Source: Mycobacteriaceae bacterium (GTDB taxonomy: Bacteria; Actinomycetota; Actinomycetes; Mycobacteriales; Mycobacteriaceae). Taken from it: a DNA stretch of 64,000 bases. Positions 35,086 through 42,965 of the stretch are shown piece by piece. The notes below the pieces were generated by a model. That model was not told where the DNA came from, made no database searches, and saw only the letters and a list, made by a program, of their open reading frames with translations. The stretch is taken from the NCBI GenBank assembly GCA_019245755.1, contig JAFARC010000033.1, forward strand, positions 1 through 64,000. The letters run 5' to 3'. Positions within the stretch are counted from its first letter, which is position 1. Each line of letters begins with the position of its first letter. The position numbers and the translations under genes were made by a program.

Positions 35086-36154
35086 AATCGCTCACCAGGT
35101 CCAGGGTCTTGAGTTCACGGATCGCCCGGCATCCGCGTTGCAGCATGACCGCGACCATCGCATCGCCACGTTCGGTGGATGCTGCGAATGCGAAGCCCAG
35201 GCTGGCGAGCAACGGCGCCTGCAGCATTCCCAACCGGTAGTCCCGCCAGCACATCTCGCGGTCGTAGTCCGTTATGCCATGGGTCAGCAAGCTTCGGTGG
35301 TAGTCGCCGACGAGTTGCCCTTCGATGGCAGTGCGGGTTTCGGGAAGCAGGCTGGTCGCGCCGAAATACGCCAAGTCCCGGGCGGGCAGCCCGATTCCCA
35401 TTGTCTGCCAGTCCACGATGGTGACACGGCTGCGGTCCGGGTCGAAGAGCATGTTGTCGAGACGATAGTCGCCGTGCATCAGCGAATACCGGCCCGGTTC
35501 GGCGAGCAGCCACGGCGTCACCACATTCATTGCCGCCGTGAGTGTCTCGCTGTCCGCCGGGCTCAACTGTGCCCCGAGCTTGTCCAGGGTGATTTCGGCG
35601 CTGAGCCGGGCAACGTCACCGAGTCCCCGCGCGGCGTTTTCGTCGCCGGGCTTCGGCATCGCCACCTCGTCCAGTCCCAGCCACGCGGGATCACACCAAC
35701 TCGGTCCGTGCAGTCCCGCCAGCGCCGTCACCGCCAAGCGGGCCTCCAGCGCAGTGCAGCCGGCGACCTGGTCCCCTTGCGCGGCCGGTGCCATGTCTGC
35801 AAGCAGCAGCGCGAAGTCGGCACCGTCGTCGCTGATGTCGCAGTAGAAGCAATGCGGCGTCGGTACCGCCGTCTGTTGCGCGACCCGTTCGTAAAACGCG
35901 ACCTCGCTGCGGTAGCCGAGCGCAACCCTGTCCCGAACGGCGTCGTCCTGTGCTGGCAGTTTGATGACAAACGTGTCGGGCAGCCCAGCCTGACCGCGCG
36001 TATAGGTCGCCGAGATACGGTACGTGGCGCCCGTCTGACCCGTGCCGATGGCGGTGATGTCGACAGCTGTGATCTCGACGCCCAGCACGGTCGACAGCCA
36101 TGCGCTGGTGACGTCGGTGGGGCGGCGCGGAATCTTCGCCGGCAGCGACGTCAC
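35072..36154 (-). CDS. APH-like phosphotransferase
   Basis: This is a 360-residue aminoglycoside-phosphotransferase-fold protein. The catalytic loop is HGDYRLDNMLF (Asp and Asn of the Brenner motif) and the metal-binding motif is IVDWQTMGIG; an N-lobe Lys is in FVIKLP. Homologues next to acyl-CoA dehydrogenase or SDR genes are common in mycobacteria and may phosphorylate hydroxylated lipids or CoA-linked intermediates, but no substrate is established here. GTG 36154 overlaps the SDR stop by 4 bp (GTGA), so the two genes are coupled. Confidence 0.85.
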   Translation of the reverse strand: MTSLPAKIPRRPTDVTSAWLSTVLGVEITAVDITAIGTGQTGATYRISATYTRGQAGLPDTFVIKLPAQDDAVRDRVALGYRSEVAFYERVAQQTAVPTPHCFYCDISDDGADFALLLADMAPAAQGDQVAGCTALEARLAVTALAGLHGPSWCDPAWLGLDEVAMPKPGDENAARGLGDVARLSAEITLDKLGAQLSPADSETLTAAMNVVTPWLLAEPGRYSLMHGDYRLDNMLFDPDRSRVTIVDWQTMGIGLPARDLAYFGATSLLPETRTAIEGQLVGDYHRSLLTHGITDYDREMCWRDYRLGMLQAPLLASLGFAFAASTERGDAMVAVMLQRGCRAIRELKTLDLVSDFSTG

Positions 36155-36924
36155 ACCGACGCCATCCTGTCGAGGTGCGCGAGGATGTCGGGATAGCGCT
36201 TCAGGTGAGCGCCGCCGTTGAGGTCGAGCACCTCGCCGGTCAGCCACGACGCCTTGGCCGAACACAAGAAGAGCACCGCGTCGGCGACATCGGTGGGCGC
36301 GCCGAGCCGTCCGAGTGGGGTGTTCTCGAGATAGTCGTCGAGCACAGCGGGCACCTGGGTCACCGCCTGTGTCAGCGGCGTGTGCACGAATCCGGGCGAC
36401 ACCGCGTTGACCCTGATGTGTCGCGGCGCGAATTCCAGAGCGGCGACCTGGGTCAGCATCGCCAGCCCGGCCTTTGCCGCGGAGTAGGCGCTCATTCCGG
36501 GTGCCGCCAGCCGCGCGTTCAGCGAGGTCACCGACACCAGTGAACCCCCGTCCCGCAGCTGCCGCCCGGCGTATTTCGCGACGATGAAGGCGCCGTTGAG
36601 GCAGACGTCCACCACGGCGCGGAATTCCTCGACGGGCATCTCGATGATGCGTCCGAAGTTGCTGAACCCGGCCGTGTTGACCACGATGTCCAGCGGTCCG
36701 ACCCGGTCGAAAAGCGCTGCGACAGTGCTCTCCTCGGTGACGTCGACGGTGTGTGCGGCATGCGGCCGGCCGAGCTCGGCCGCGCGTGCGGTGGCGGCGT
36801 CGGTGTTGCGGTCGGCGATGGTGACGCGACAGCCCTCGCCGGCCAGGCCCTGCGCGATCGCCCAGCCGATACCGGATGCGCCGCCGGTTACCAGTGCGAT
36901 GCGCTCGGCGTCAGATTCGGACAC
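36151..36924 (-). CDS. Short-chain dehydrogenase/reductase
   Basis: This 257-residue classical SDR has TGGASGIG, ADRN after strand 2 (Asp, suggests NAD), NTAGFSNF and YSAAKAG. It starts at GTG 36924 behind GGAGG. It is the leading gene of a two-gene operon with the APH-like kinase and marks the right edge of the catabolic cluster. A partial half-site ACTGTA lies about 43 bp upstream at 36967, too weak to list as an operator. Confidence 0.87.
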   Translation of the reverse strand: MSESDAERIALVTGGASGIGWAIAQGLAGEGCRVTIADRNTDAATARAAELGRPHAAHTVDVTEESTVAALFDRVGPLDIVVNTAGFSNFGRIIEMPVEEFRAVVDVCLNGAFIVAKYAGRQLRDGGSLVSVTSLNARLAAPGMSAYSAAKAGLAMLTQVAALEFAPRHIRVNAVSPGFVHTPLTQAVTQVPAVLDDYLENTPLGRLGAPTDVADAVLFLCSAKASWLTGEVLDLNGGAHLKRYPDILAHLDRMASV

Positions 36925-37045
36925 CCTGCCTCCAGTTCAGCGGCGAACGTGCGTTTGACAGCTGTCACTGTAGGGCACCGGCGAAAGCCCACCAACGGTT
37001 CTCGTAAGACTTCCAGTAAGCCGCACCTTTGCGCCGTGCCCGAGG

Positions 37046-37064
37046 TTAAGCTAGCCTTACCTAC
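37046..37064. promoter_or_regulatory. IdeR-type iron box
   Basis: TTAAGCTAGCCTTACCTAC matches 15 of 19 positions of the mycobacterial IdeR box (TTAGGTTAGSCTAACCTAA). It lies 42 bp before the start of the Bfd-like ferredoxin, so iron-dependent control of that gene is expected. Confidence 0.7.
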
Positions 37065-37105
37065 TACCAAGGGTGGGCCGCCGAGGGAGCGGGGTTTTCT
37101 GGCCG

Positions 37106-37327
37106 ATGTATGTGTGTCTGTGCGTGGGTGTGACGTCCGAGACGGTGCGTGAGGCGGTTGCCGACGGCGCCGCGACGTCGAAGCAAGTGGCGGTTGCCTG
37201 TGGCGCGGGAACTGGATGCGGCCGCTGTAAGCGGACGGTGCGGGCAATCATCGCTTCGCAGAGCCAGCCGTCAGGTCCGACGCCGTTGTGGGGCAAGGTC
37301 AAGCAGCTGGCGCGCCGGGCCGGCTGA
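37106..37327 (+). CDS. bfd: Bacterioferritin-associated ferredoxin
   Basis: This 73-residue [2Fe-2S] protein is of the BFD family. The four ligands are Cys4, Cys6, Cys38 and Cys41 in CLC and GTGCGRC. In other bacteria Bfd docks on bacterioferritin and delivers electrons that release stored iron. No ferritin gene is adjacent. ATG 37106 (MYVCLC) fits the family length; the frame open 33 bp further upstream adds a non-family leader. The iron box upstream supports low-iron induction through IdeR. Confidence 0.88.
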   Translation: MYVCLCVGVTSETVREAVADGAATSKQVAVACGAGTGCGRCKRTVRAIIASQSQPSGPTPLWGKVKQLARRAG

Positions 37328-37469
37328 GTCGAGCGTCCCACCGGAACTGTCGCCGCCCGATCCCGTTTAACCTCGCTCGGCGCGGGTAAGATGAAATATC
37401 GTACGCCAGCGTTGACAACGACAACGGCCGCGAGGCCGCGACGTTGTCCTGATCGCGCAAGAGGGGCCT

Positions 37470-37934
37470 ATGGAGGTCACCACACGCGCCATAACTCTGG
37501 CCTCGGCAGCGGCGGTGCTGCTGGGTGGTTGCAGCACGAACGCGACTGCGCGGCCGGTGGCTGATCCGGGGCCGGCCAGCCAGATCATGACCGCCGCCGG
37601 GCCGCCCGCTCCGATGGCCGCAGCTGGCGGCACCCTGCCTCCGCCGGACGCTGACGGCAATCCGGCGTGCCCGGTCTCCGACGCTTGGGGCAAAGCCCCC
37701 ACCGATAACGGCATCTTCATCACGTACTGGGACGATCAGGACGACTTCGTCACGGCGCTGGTACGCACCAGCTTTGGGACCGACTTCGCCAAGTCGGCGA
37801 GCATCGATCCCGTCCAGCAGCCGCTCATCTTCGACTTCCCCAACATCGACGCCACGACTGTGCGCGAAGTGCTGATCACCACCAACGTAGAACGTTGTTT
37901 CGCCACGCCGGACCCGGCGACCAGCGGCCGGTGA
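37470..37934 (+). CDS. Putative lipoprotein, unknown function
   Basis: This 154-residue exported protein has a lipobox LLGGC placing the acylated Cys at residue 21 after a short hydrophobic segment. The mature part is Pro/Ala-rich at first and then a small folded region with two Cys (PACPVSD and ERCFATP). I do not recognise a named family. It stands alone behind GAGGGG, divergent in style from neighbours. Likely cell-envelope. Confidence 0.75.
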   Translation: MEVTTRAITLASAAAVLLGGCSTNATARPVADPGPASQIMTAAGPPAPMAAAGGTLPPPDADGNPACPVSDAWGKAPTDNGIFITYWDDQDDFVTALVRTSFGTDFAKSASIDPVQQPLIFDFPNIDATTVREVLITTNVERCFATPDPATSGR

Positions 37935-38091
37935 TTTTGCCCGCACCTTCGCCCATGCCAGCGCTTCTCGCGCGTCCGGACTATGATCGACGGCGGGTCG
38001 GCACAACGAAGATGGCAAGAGCTCTCTGCCCGTTGGATCAGCCGGACGGTTCGGAGTCGACGCCACAGGACAGTGACCCGTAGGGGGTCTC

Positions 38092-38409
38092 ATGGGTTAT
38101 CTGAAGAAGATCGCGGCGGGTGCCGCCGTCACCGGCGCACTGGTCGTCTCCGGCCTCGGGCTGGCAACGGCGAACGCCCAGGCACCGTCGCTTCCGGCGT
38201 CGAACCTCGGCGGATTCGCGTTGGACGACTGGGGTTACGGACCCGGTTACGGTTCGGGCCCAGGGCCCGGCTACGGCTGGGCCGGCGGACCCGGCTACGG
38301 CTATGGACCCGGCTACGGCTATGGACCCGGCTACGGGTCCGACGGCGCGTGCGCGTGGATACCGCCGTTTGTGTCGCAGTGGATACCACCGGCGGCCTGC
38401 GGGGGCTGA
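38092..38409 (+). CDS. Small exported Gly-Tyr-rich protein
   Basis: This is a 105-residue exported protein. A signal peptide of about 30 residues ends near ATANAQA. The middle is a low-complexity run of GPGYGYGPGYG units, and the C-terminal 20 residues contain two Cys (GACAWIPPF and PPAACGG), which may form a disulfide. An 18-bp unit is duplicated in tandem at 38299-38334. The function is unknown. A second small exported gene of similar style is at 58497. Confidence 0.75.
   Translation: MGYLKKIAAGAAVTGALVVSGLGLATANAQAPSLPASNLGGFALDDWGYGPGYGSGPGPGYGWAGGPGYGYGPGYGYGPGYGSDGACAWIPPFVSQWIPPAACGG
38299..38334 (+). repeat. 18-bp tandem repeat, two exact copies
   Basis: GGCTATGGACCCGGCTAC occurs twice in direct succession inside the Gly-Tyr-rich gene and adds two YGPGYG units. 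It could vary in copy number by slippage. Confidence 0.85.
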
Positions 38410-38528
38410 TCGTCCCGAAGGTTGCTGCGCTGGCGCTCGTCTGACTCTCCGTACCAAGCCCTCGAACGCCTCGCGTATCGTCTGCGATTGGCTTTGGCGA
38501 CGTCGTTCACGTGGCCGTGCGGTGGGAA

Positions 38529-39938
38529 TCAGCTGTAGCAGTACGAGTCCGACGAAGCGTCGCCACCCTGCAGCCGGATCTGGTGCACGCGCAGGCCGCG
38601 GAAATCCTCGCCGTTCGGGAAGAACCTCTCGTCGATGCTCAGCCCGCCGTCGGGAGAGGTATCCAGCTTGGCCATCCATGTGCCGACGCCGTCCGGGTAG
38701 AACTGGTCGTCCCACGCCCCGTACAGCGAGTTGGTGAAGTACACCCGCTTGCCGTCGCGGCTGACCTCGACCATCTGCGGCCCGCCGGCCAGCGGCATGT
38801 CGGGCATCGCCGGGTGCGGAGCGCGGTCGACGATGCCGCCTAGCCGCACGGATCCCACCTGCTTCGGGCTCGCGGGGTCCGACACGTCGAACTGCTTCAT
38901 CTCGCCGGTGCCCCAACAGGACACGTACAGGAACCGGTCATCGACCGACAGGTCGATGTCGCTGACGAGCGGGGGCACTGCGGAGAACGGCTTGAGCGCG
39001 GGAGGCAGCAGGTCTGGGTCGGCGGGCTCCGCGGGGATGGTGACGACCTTCTCGACCTTCCACTCGTGCCCGTCGCGAAACCAGCGCCAGACCGAGCCGG
39101 ACAGGTCTTCGGTGGAAATCACTAGGCCAACGAAGCCCCAGGTCGCCTCGGGGTCGTGGGACGGGCGCAGCTCCAGTGCCATTTGGTGCTGGCCGCCCAG
39201 GTCGACGCGCTGCATGTGTTCACCGGTGGCAAGGTCCCAGAAGTGGATGGCGTGCCCGTACTTGCCGCCCAGCAACAATTCCGGCACGATGCCGTTCTCG
39301 ATCATCGACGGGCTGCCCCACTCGCTCGAGATCAGCACGTTCTGATTGAGGTGCCACCAGGCGTCGTAGTGGAAGTGCTGCGGCCCACGGTCGGTCTCCC
39401 AGGCCCGTAAGACGTCGAAAGTCTGATGATCGAGCAGCGCGATCCCGCCCGGCCCGTCATCGTTGCCCTCAGGGCCGCCCAGGCAGGTGAGGAAGACCCC
39501 GTCGGGTCCGCAGTGCAGGGTGTGCGGACGCGAGTAGCCGGCGTTCTCGGACAGGCTCTTGGCGTCGATCGTCTTGATCAGCGTCGGGTTGCGTGGGTCC
39601 GGCTGAGTGTCGAACACGTGAACGTTGGACGATCGCAGCCCTGGCACCAGGAGATAACGGCGCTCGAGGCCGTCCATGTCGTGGCCCTCGTGCTTGAGCG
39701 CGCTGCTGCAGGCATTCCAACCGAAGTGATGAAGCTCGTCGCCGCGGCCGGGGACCTCGGTCCAGCCGACCACCCGCCCATAGCTGCCAGAGGCCGGATT
39801 GACGTCGACGACGGTCATCGCGTCGTTCTTCTGCGCGGCGCGGTCGAAGGCCACCACGTACGCGAGCTGCTCGCCAGGAGCGGCCGCCGCCTCCGCAGCG
39901 GTCCGGTAGAACGTCGGATCGGTCGACAGACGAGCCAT
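38529..39938 (-). CDS. Selenium-binding protein / methanethiol oxidase family (SBP56)
   Basis: This 469-residue seven-bladed beta-propeller protein belongs to the SBP56/SELENBP1 family. The HHFGWNACSSA segment carries the conserved Cys, and several His residues typical of the metal site are seen (SRPHTLHCGPDG, PQHFHYDAWW, HQMALE). Characterised members oxidise methanethiol to formaldehyde, H2O2 and H2S with copper. The start is ATG 39938 after GGGAGG. It lies about 6 kb from the selenocysteine island; a functional link is possible but unproven, since family selenium binding is loose and not through selenocysteine. Formaldehyde made here could feed formate to the dehydrogenase; inference only. 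Confidence 0.88.
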   Translation of the reverse strand: MARLSTDPTFYRTAAEAAAAPGEQLAYVVAFDRAAQKNDAMTVVDVNPASGSYGRVVGWTEVPGRGDELHHFGWNACSSALKHEGHDMDGLERRYLLVPGLRSSNVHVFDTQPDPRNPTLIKTIDAKSLSENAGYSRPHTLHCGPDGVFLTCLGGPEGNDDGPGGIALLDHQTFDVLRAWETDRGPQHFHYDAWWHLNQNVLISSEWGSPSMIENGIVPELLLGGKYGHAIHFWDLATGEHMQRVDLGGQHQMALELRPSHDPEATWGFVGLVISTEDLSGSVWRWFRDGHEWKVEKVVTIPAEPADPDLLPPALKPFSAVPPLVSDIDLSVDDRFLYVSCWGTGEMKQFDVSDPASPKQVGSVRLGGIVDRAPHPAMPDMPLAGGPQMVEVSRDGKRVYFTNSLYGAWDDQFYPDGVGTWMAKLDTSPDGGLSIDERFFPNGEDFRGLRVHQIRLQGGDASSDSYCYS

Positions 39939-40106
39939 ACGGAGACCTCCCAATCGGGACGCTGGTGCTCAAGACAAGCCGCACGCAACTGCATCCGGTC
40001 GCCGAGAAAAATCCTAGTCTCGGCCAGCACGTTCAGCCATCGAACAGGACCATCCGGGTTTCACGTCAAAGTAGCTGATTACGGGTGCCCTGGCGGGCCG
40101 CGATCG

Positions 40107-40571
40107 TTAGGTGCGCGTCAGCAGGAAGGTGTCTTCGAAACCACTTGGCGCGCCGTCGCAGTCGGCCGCCACGGTGCCGTGTGCGGTGCCGGTCAGTGTC
40201 GTCGGGTCCACCGAATAGTTCACCGTGCCCGGCAGGCGCCGCCCGTCGTTGCAAACCGATAGATCCGGGCGAGCCACGGTCATCTGCCAGACACCGTCGA
40301 CGAGTTGCAGGTCTCCGTCGTATCCGCCGCTGCCATCCGGCGCGCGATCCGCTGAACTGCTGACGTGAGCGCATCCGGGGCCGCACGGTGCGACGGTCCA
40401 GGTCCGGACCGCGTTGATGTCTACCAAGGCGCCGCGATTGATTTCTTCGGTGACGAAATAGCTGTAGGTTCCGGCCAATTCCGGGTCAGCAGAAGCCGGC
40501 GGCGGCAGAACAAGGTTGAGCGCACCCAGGCCGCCGCTGAGCGCGCCTGCCAGGACCGCGGCTTTCCTCAT
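40107..40571 (-). CDS. Exported protein, unknown function
   Basis: This is a 154-residue protein with a signal peptide (MRKAAVL... ending near PPPASADP). The mature part of about 125 residues contains five Cys (APCGPGC, LSVCNDG, VAADCDG among them), which suggests disulfides. It is typical of small mycobacterial secreted proteins with a beta-rich domain. I take ATG 40571 because the signal peptide then begins properly; upstream in-frame starts give a longer non-signal leader. No catalytic motif is visible. Confidence 0.72.
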   Translation of the reverse strand: MRKAAVLAGALSGGLGALNLVLPPPASADPELAGTYSYFVTEEINRGALVDINAVRTWTVAPCGPGCAHVSSSADRAPDGSGGYDGDLQLVDGVWQMTVARPDLSVCNDGRRLPGTVNYSVDPTTLTGTAHGTVAADCDGAPSGFEDTFLLTRT

Positions 40572-40791
40572 CGGGTGCGAGTATGAACACCCACCGGCAC
40601 CGTAGGTACCGGATTCCATAGAAATTGCTCGCTTATCACCCGGCTGCCGAACGCCATTCCTGCGCACCTGGCGTGCGTCCGGCTCTTGACCAGCACTCCG
40701 CCGCCCCTTCGGCTCTTGTGCGGCGACCCGGCGTGGGCTAATCTGACGGTAACCCTCTAACAACTGGCTATATCTAAAGGAGGTACCCATC

Positions 40792-42333
40792 ATGAAGAGC
40801 ACTGGTTCGGCTCGGTGGTGGGCCCTCGGCGCGGTCAGCCTCGGTGTGCTGGCGGTGAGCCTGGATGGCACGGTGCTGTCGGTGGCATTGCCGACCCTGG
40901 CGAAGTCTCTGCACGCATCCGAGTCGGACCTGGAGTGGTTTTCGGCCGGGTATCTGCTGGTGTTGGCCGCGGCCACCCTGCCGGTGGGTCTGCTCGGTGA
41001 CCGCTTCGGCCGCAGGGGCGTGCTGGTCGCATCGCTGGCGATCTTCGGCGCGGGGTCGGCGTGGTGCGCCTACTCGCCCTCGCCGGGCGCGTTCCTCATC
41101 GCCCGCCTCGTCATGGGCGCAGCGGGGGCCGGTGTGGCGGTCATGGCGCTCTCCCAGCTGACGGTGCTGTTCGACGAACCAACGCGACCGAAAGCGGTCG
41201 GTGTATTTCAGGCGGCCAACTTTCTGGCCCTTCCGCTGGGACCGATTCTGGGCGGCTGGATGTTGTCGCGGTTTTGGTGGGGCTGGATGTTCTTGGTGAA
41301 CGTGCCCGTCGCGGTCGTCGGCGTTGCCGTGGTCGCGGCCATGGTGCCCGAGTCGCGCGCCGCGCAGCGGCCGGGCCTGGATCCGCTGGGGACCAGCGCC
41401 TCGGTGACCGGGTTGGTGGCGGTGACCTACGGCGCGATCGAGGCCGGCCGCCATGGCTGGGGCAGCGGCGTCGCGCTGGCGTCGATGTTGATCGGCGCGC
41501 TGCTGCTGGCCGGGTTCTTCGTCTGGGAACGCCGGCTCTCGGCAGGGCACGGCGACCCGCTCATCGACCCCACGTTGTTCCGGTCCCGGTCGTTTACCTG
41601 GGGCTCCCTGCTGGCCGGCGTGGTCGGGCTGGCGATGATCGGCTTGCTGTTCACGATGCCGCAGTATTTTCAGGCCGTGCGCGGCGCCGACGCGCTCGGA
41701 TCGGGTCTGCGCCTGCTTCCATTGGTCGGCGGCCTGATTGTCGGCACGCTCCCGTCGTCCTGGATGGCCAAGACGTTTGGCGCCAAGCTGACCGTCACGA
41801 CGGGATTCCTACTGGTTGCACTCGGCTCAGCCATGGGTTCGGCCACCACGGCCACCTCCGGGATCGCCTTTATCGCGGCCTGGATGGCGCTGCTGTGCGC
41901 CGGCACCGGGTTGGCGATCTCGGCGGCCGTGTCGGCCGCCCTGGCGCAGCTGTCTGCCGAGCGCAGCGGCACCGGGTCGGCGGTGGTGCAGGTGTTTCAA
42001 AAGACCGCAGGGCCCCTCGGAACCGCCATCATGGGAAGCGTGCTCGCCGCCGCCTACCAGTCCCGGCTCGACGCGGTGCCAATGCCGGCCGCCGTCGATG
42101 CGGCGGCCCGCCACAGCGTCTTCAGCGCCCTGGCCGCCGCGGAGCGGCTCGGCTCACCGTCCCTGGCCGCCGCCGTGCGCAGCGCGTTCGTGCACGGGAT
42201 GGACACCTCGCTGCTCACCTCGACCGGCATCGCCGTCGCTGGCGCGGTCCTGACCCTCGCCTTCCTGCCCGGCGCGCGACGTGCTGCCCACCACGACCAT
42301 TCCCCGGAGGTCGCCGATGCCGTCCGTCTCTGA
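40792..42333 (+). CDS. MFS drug efflux transporter (DHA2 family, 14 TM)
   Basis: This 513-residue major facilitator superfamily protein has fourteen predicted membrane spans. LDGTVLSVALPTLAKSL is in TM1 and LGDRFGRRG is motif A. ATG 40792 follows a full AAAGGAGGT. It is followed by a TetR gene overlapping by 17 bp, so this is probably a self-regulated efflux pair. Substrates cannot be read from sequence; DHA2 transporters export antiseptics, dyes and antibiotics. Confidence 0.9.
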   Translation: MKSTGSARWWALGAVSLGVLAVSLDGTVLSVALPTLAKSLHASESDLEWFSAGYLLVLAAATLPVGLLGDRFGRRGVLVASLAIFGAGSAWCAYSPSPGAFLIARLVMGAAGAGVAVMALSQLTVLFDEPTRPKAVGVFQAANFLALPLGPILGGWMLSRFWWGWMFLVNVPVAVVGVAVVAAMVPESRAAQRPGLDPLGTSASVTGLVAVTYGAIEAGRHGWGSGVALASMLIGALLLAGFFVWERRLSAGHGDPLIDPTLFRSRSFTWGSLLAGVVGLAMIGLLFTMPQYFQAVRGADALGSGLRLLPLVGGLIVGTLPSSWMAKTFGAKLTVTTGFLLVALGSAMGSATTATSGIAFIAAWMALLCAGTGLAISAAVSAALAQLSAERSGTGSAVVQVFQKTAGPLGTAIMGSVLAAAYQSRLDAVPMPAAVDAAARHSVFSALAAAERLGSPSLAAAVRSAFVHGMDTSLLTSTGIAVAGAVLTLAFLPGARRAAHHDHSPEVADAVRL

Positions 42334-42919
42334 CCCTCCCAAACCTGGTCTGCGGGAACGCAAGAAGGCTCGAACCCGCGCCGCGATTCAGTCTCACGCA
42401 CTGCGTCTGTTCCGCGAGCAGGGCTATCACGCCACCACGATCGAACAGATCATCGCGGCCGCCGATGTCTCCGAAAGCACCTTGTTCCGCTATTTCCCCA
42501 CCAAGGAAGATCTCGTGCTGCAGGACGACTACGACCCGCTGATCATCGAAGCGCTGCGGGCCCAGCCGCCCGAAGTTGCGCCGGTCGCGGCGATCCGTGC
42601 GGCGCTGGCAGCGGTTTTCGGCGGGATGTCGCAGGCGCAACGGACCGAACAGAACGAACGAGTGGCGCTGGTGCTGTCGGTTCCCGCGGTGCGCGCCAGA
42701 ATGCTCGACCAGTTCCTGCAGGCGGCACGGGATCTGGGCGAGGCCATCGCCGAACGCGCCCGCCGGCGACCCGACGACTTCGCCGTGCGCACCGTCGCCG
42801 GCGCGGTCGTGGGGGCGTTCCTGGCGGGCCTGGACACCGTCGCCGACAGCCCCGACGCCGACCTCGGCGCGCTCATCGATCAAGCCCTCGCACACCTGGA
42901 AAACGGTCTCACGCTTTGA
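42317..42919 (+). CDS. TetR family regulator of the efflux gene
   Basis: This is a 200-residue TetR repressor. The helix-turn-helix ATTIEQIIAAADVSESTLFRYF is at about residues 33-54. It has a MftR-like basic start (PKPGLRERKKARTRAAI). Start ATG 42317 follows GGAGG inside the end of the transporter gene. Control of the transporter promoter is inferred from the overlap. Confidence 0.9.
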   Translation: MPSVSDPPKPGLRERKKARTRAAIQSHALRLFREQGYHATTIEQIIAAADVSESTLFRYFPTKEDLVLQDDYDPLIIEALRAQPPEVAPVAAIRAALAAVFGGMSQAQRTEQNERVALVLSVPAVRARMLDQFLQAARDLGEAIAERARRRPDDFAVRTVAGAVVGAFLAGLDTVADSPDADLGALIDQALAHLENGLTL

Positions 42920-42965
42920 CGGCTGAACCGGCCGATCGCAGCGGGCCCGCCGATAGTCTGTAGGC

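Noticed and set aside
34685..36196. 503-codon frame continuing from the broken SDR into the phosphotransferase region
   Set aside because: The SDR part is real, but after 35085 it is antisense to the APH-like gene and has no family features.
36967..36983. ACTGTA half-site upstream of the SDR at 36924 as a tenth operator
   Set aside because: The right half does not fit the spacing or arm, so it is too weak to count.
40747..40775. Operator-like ACGGTAA upstream of the MFS gene
   Set aside because: No matching second arm; the transporter has its own TetR and no sign of joining the catabolic regulon.
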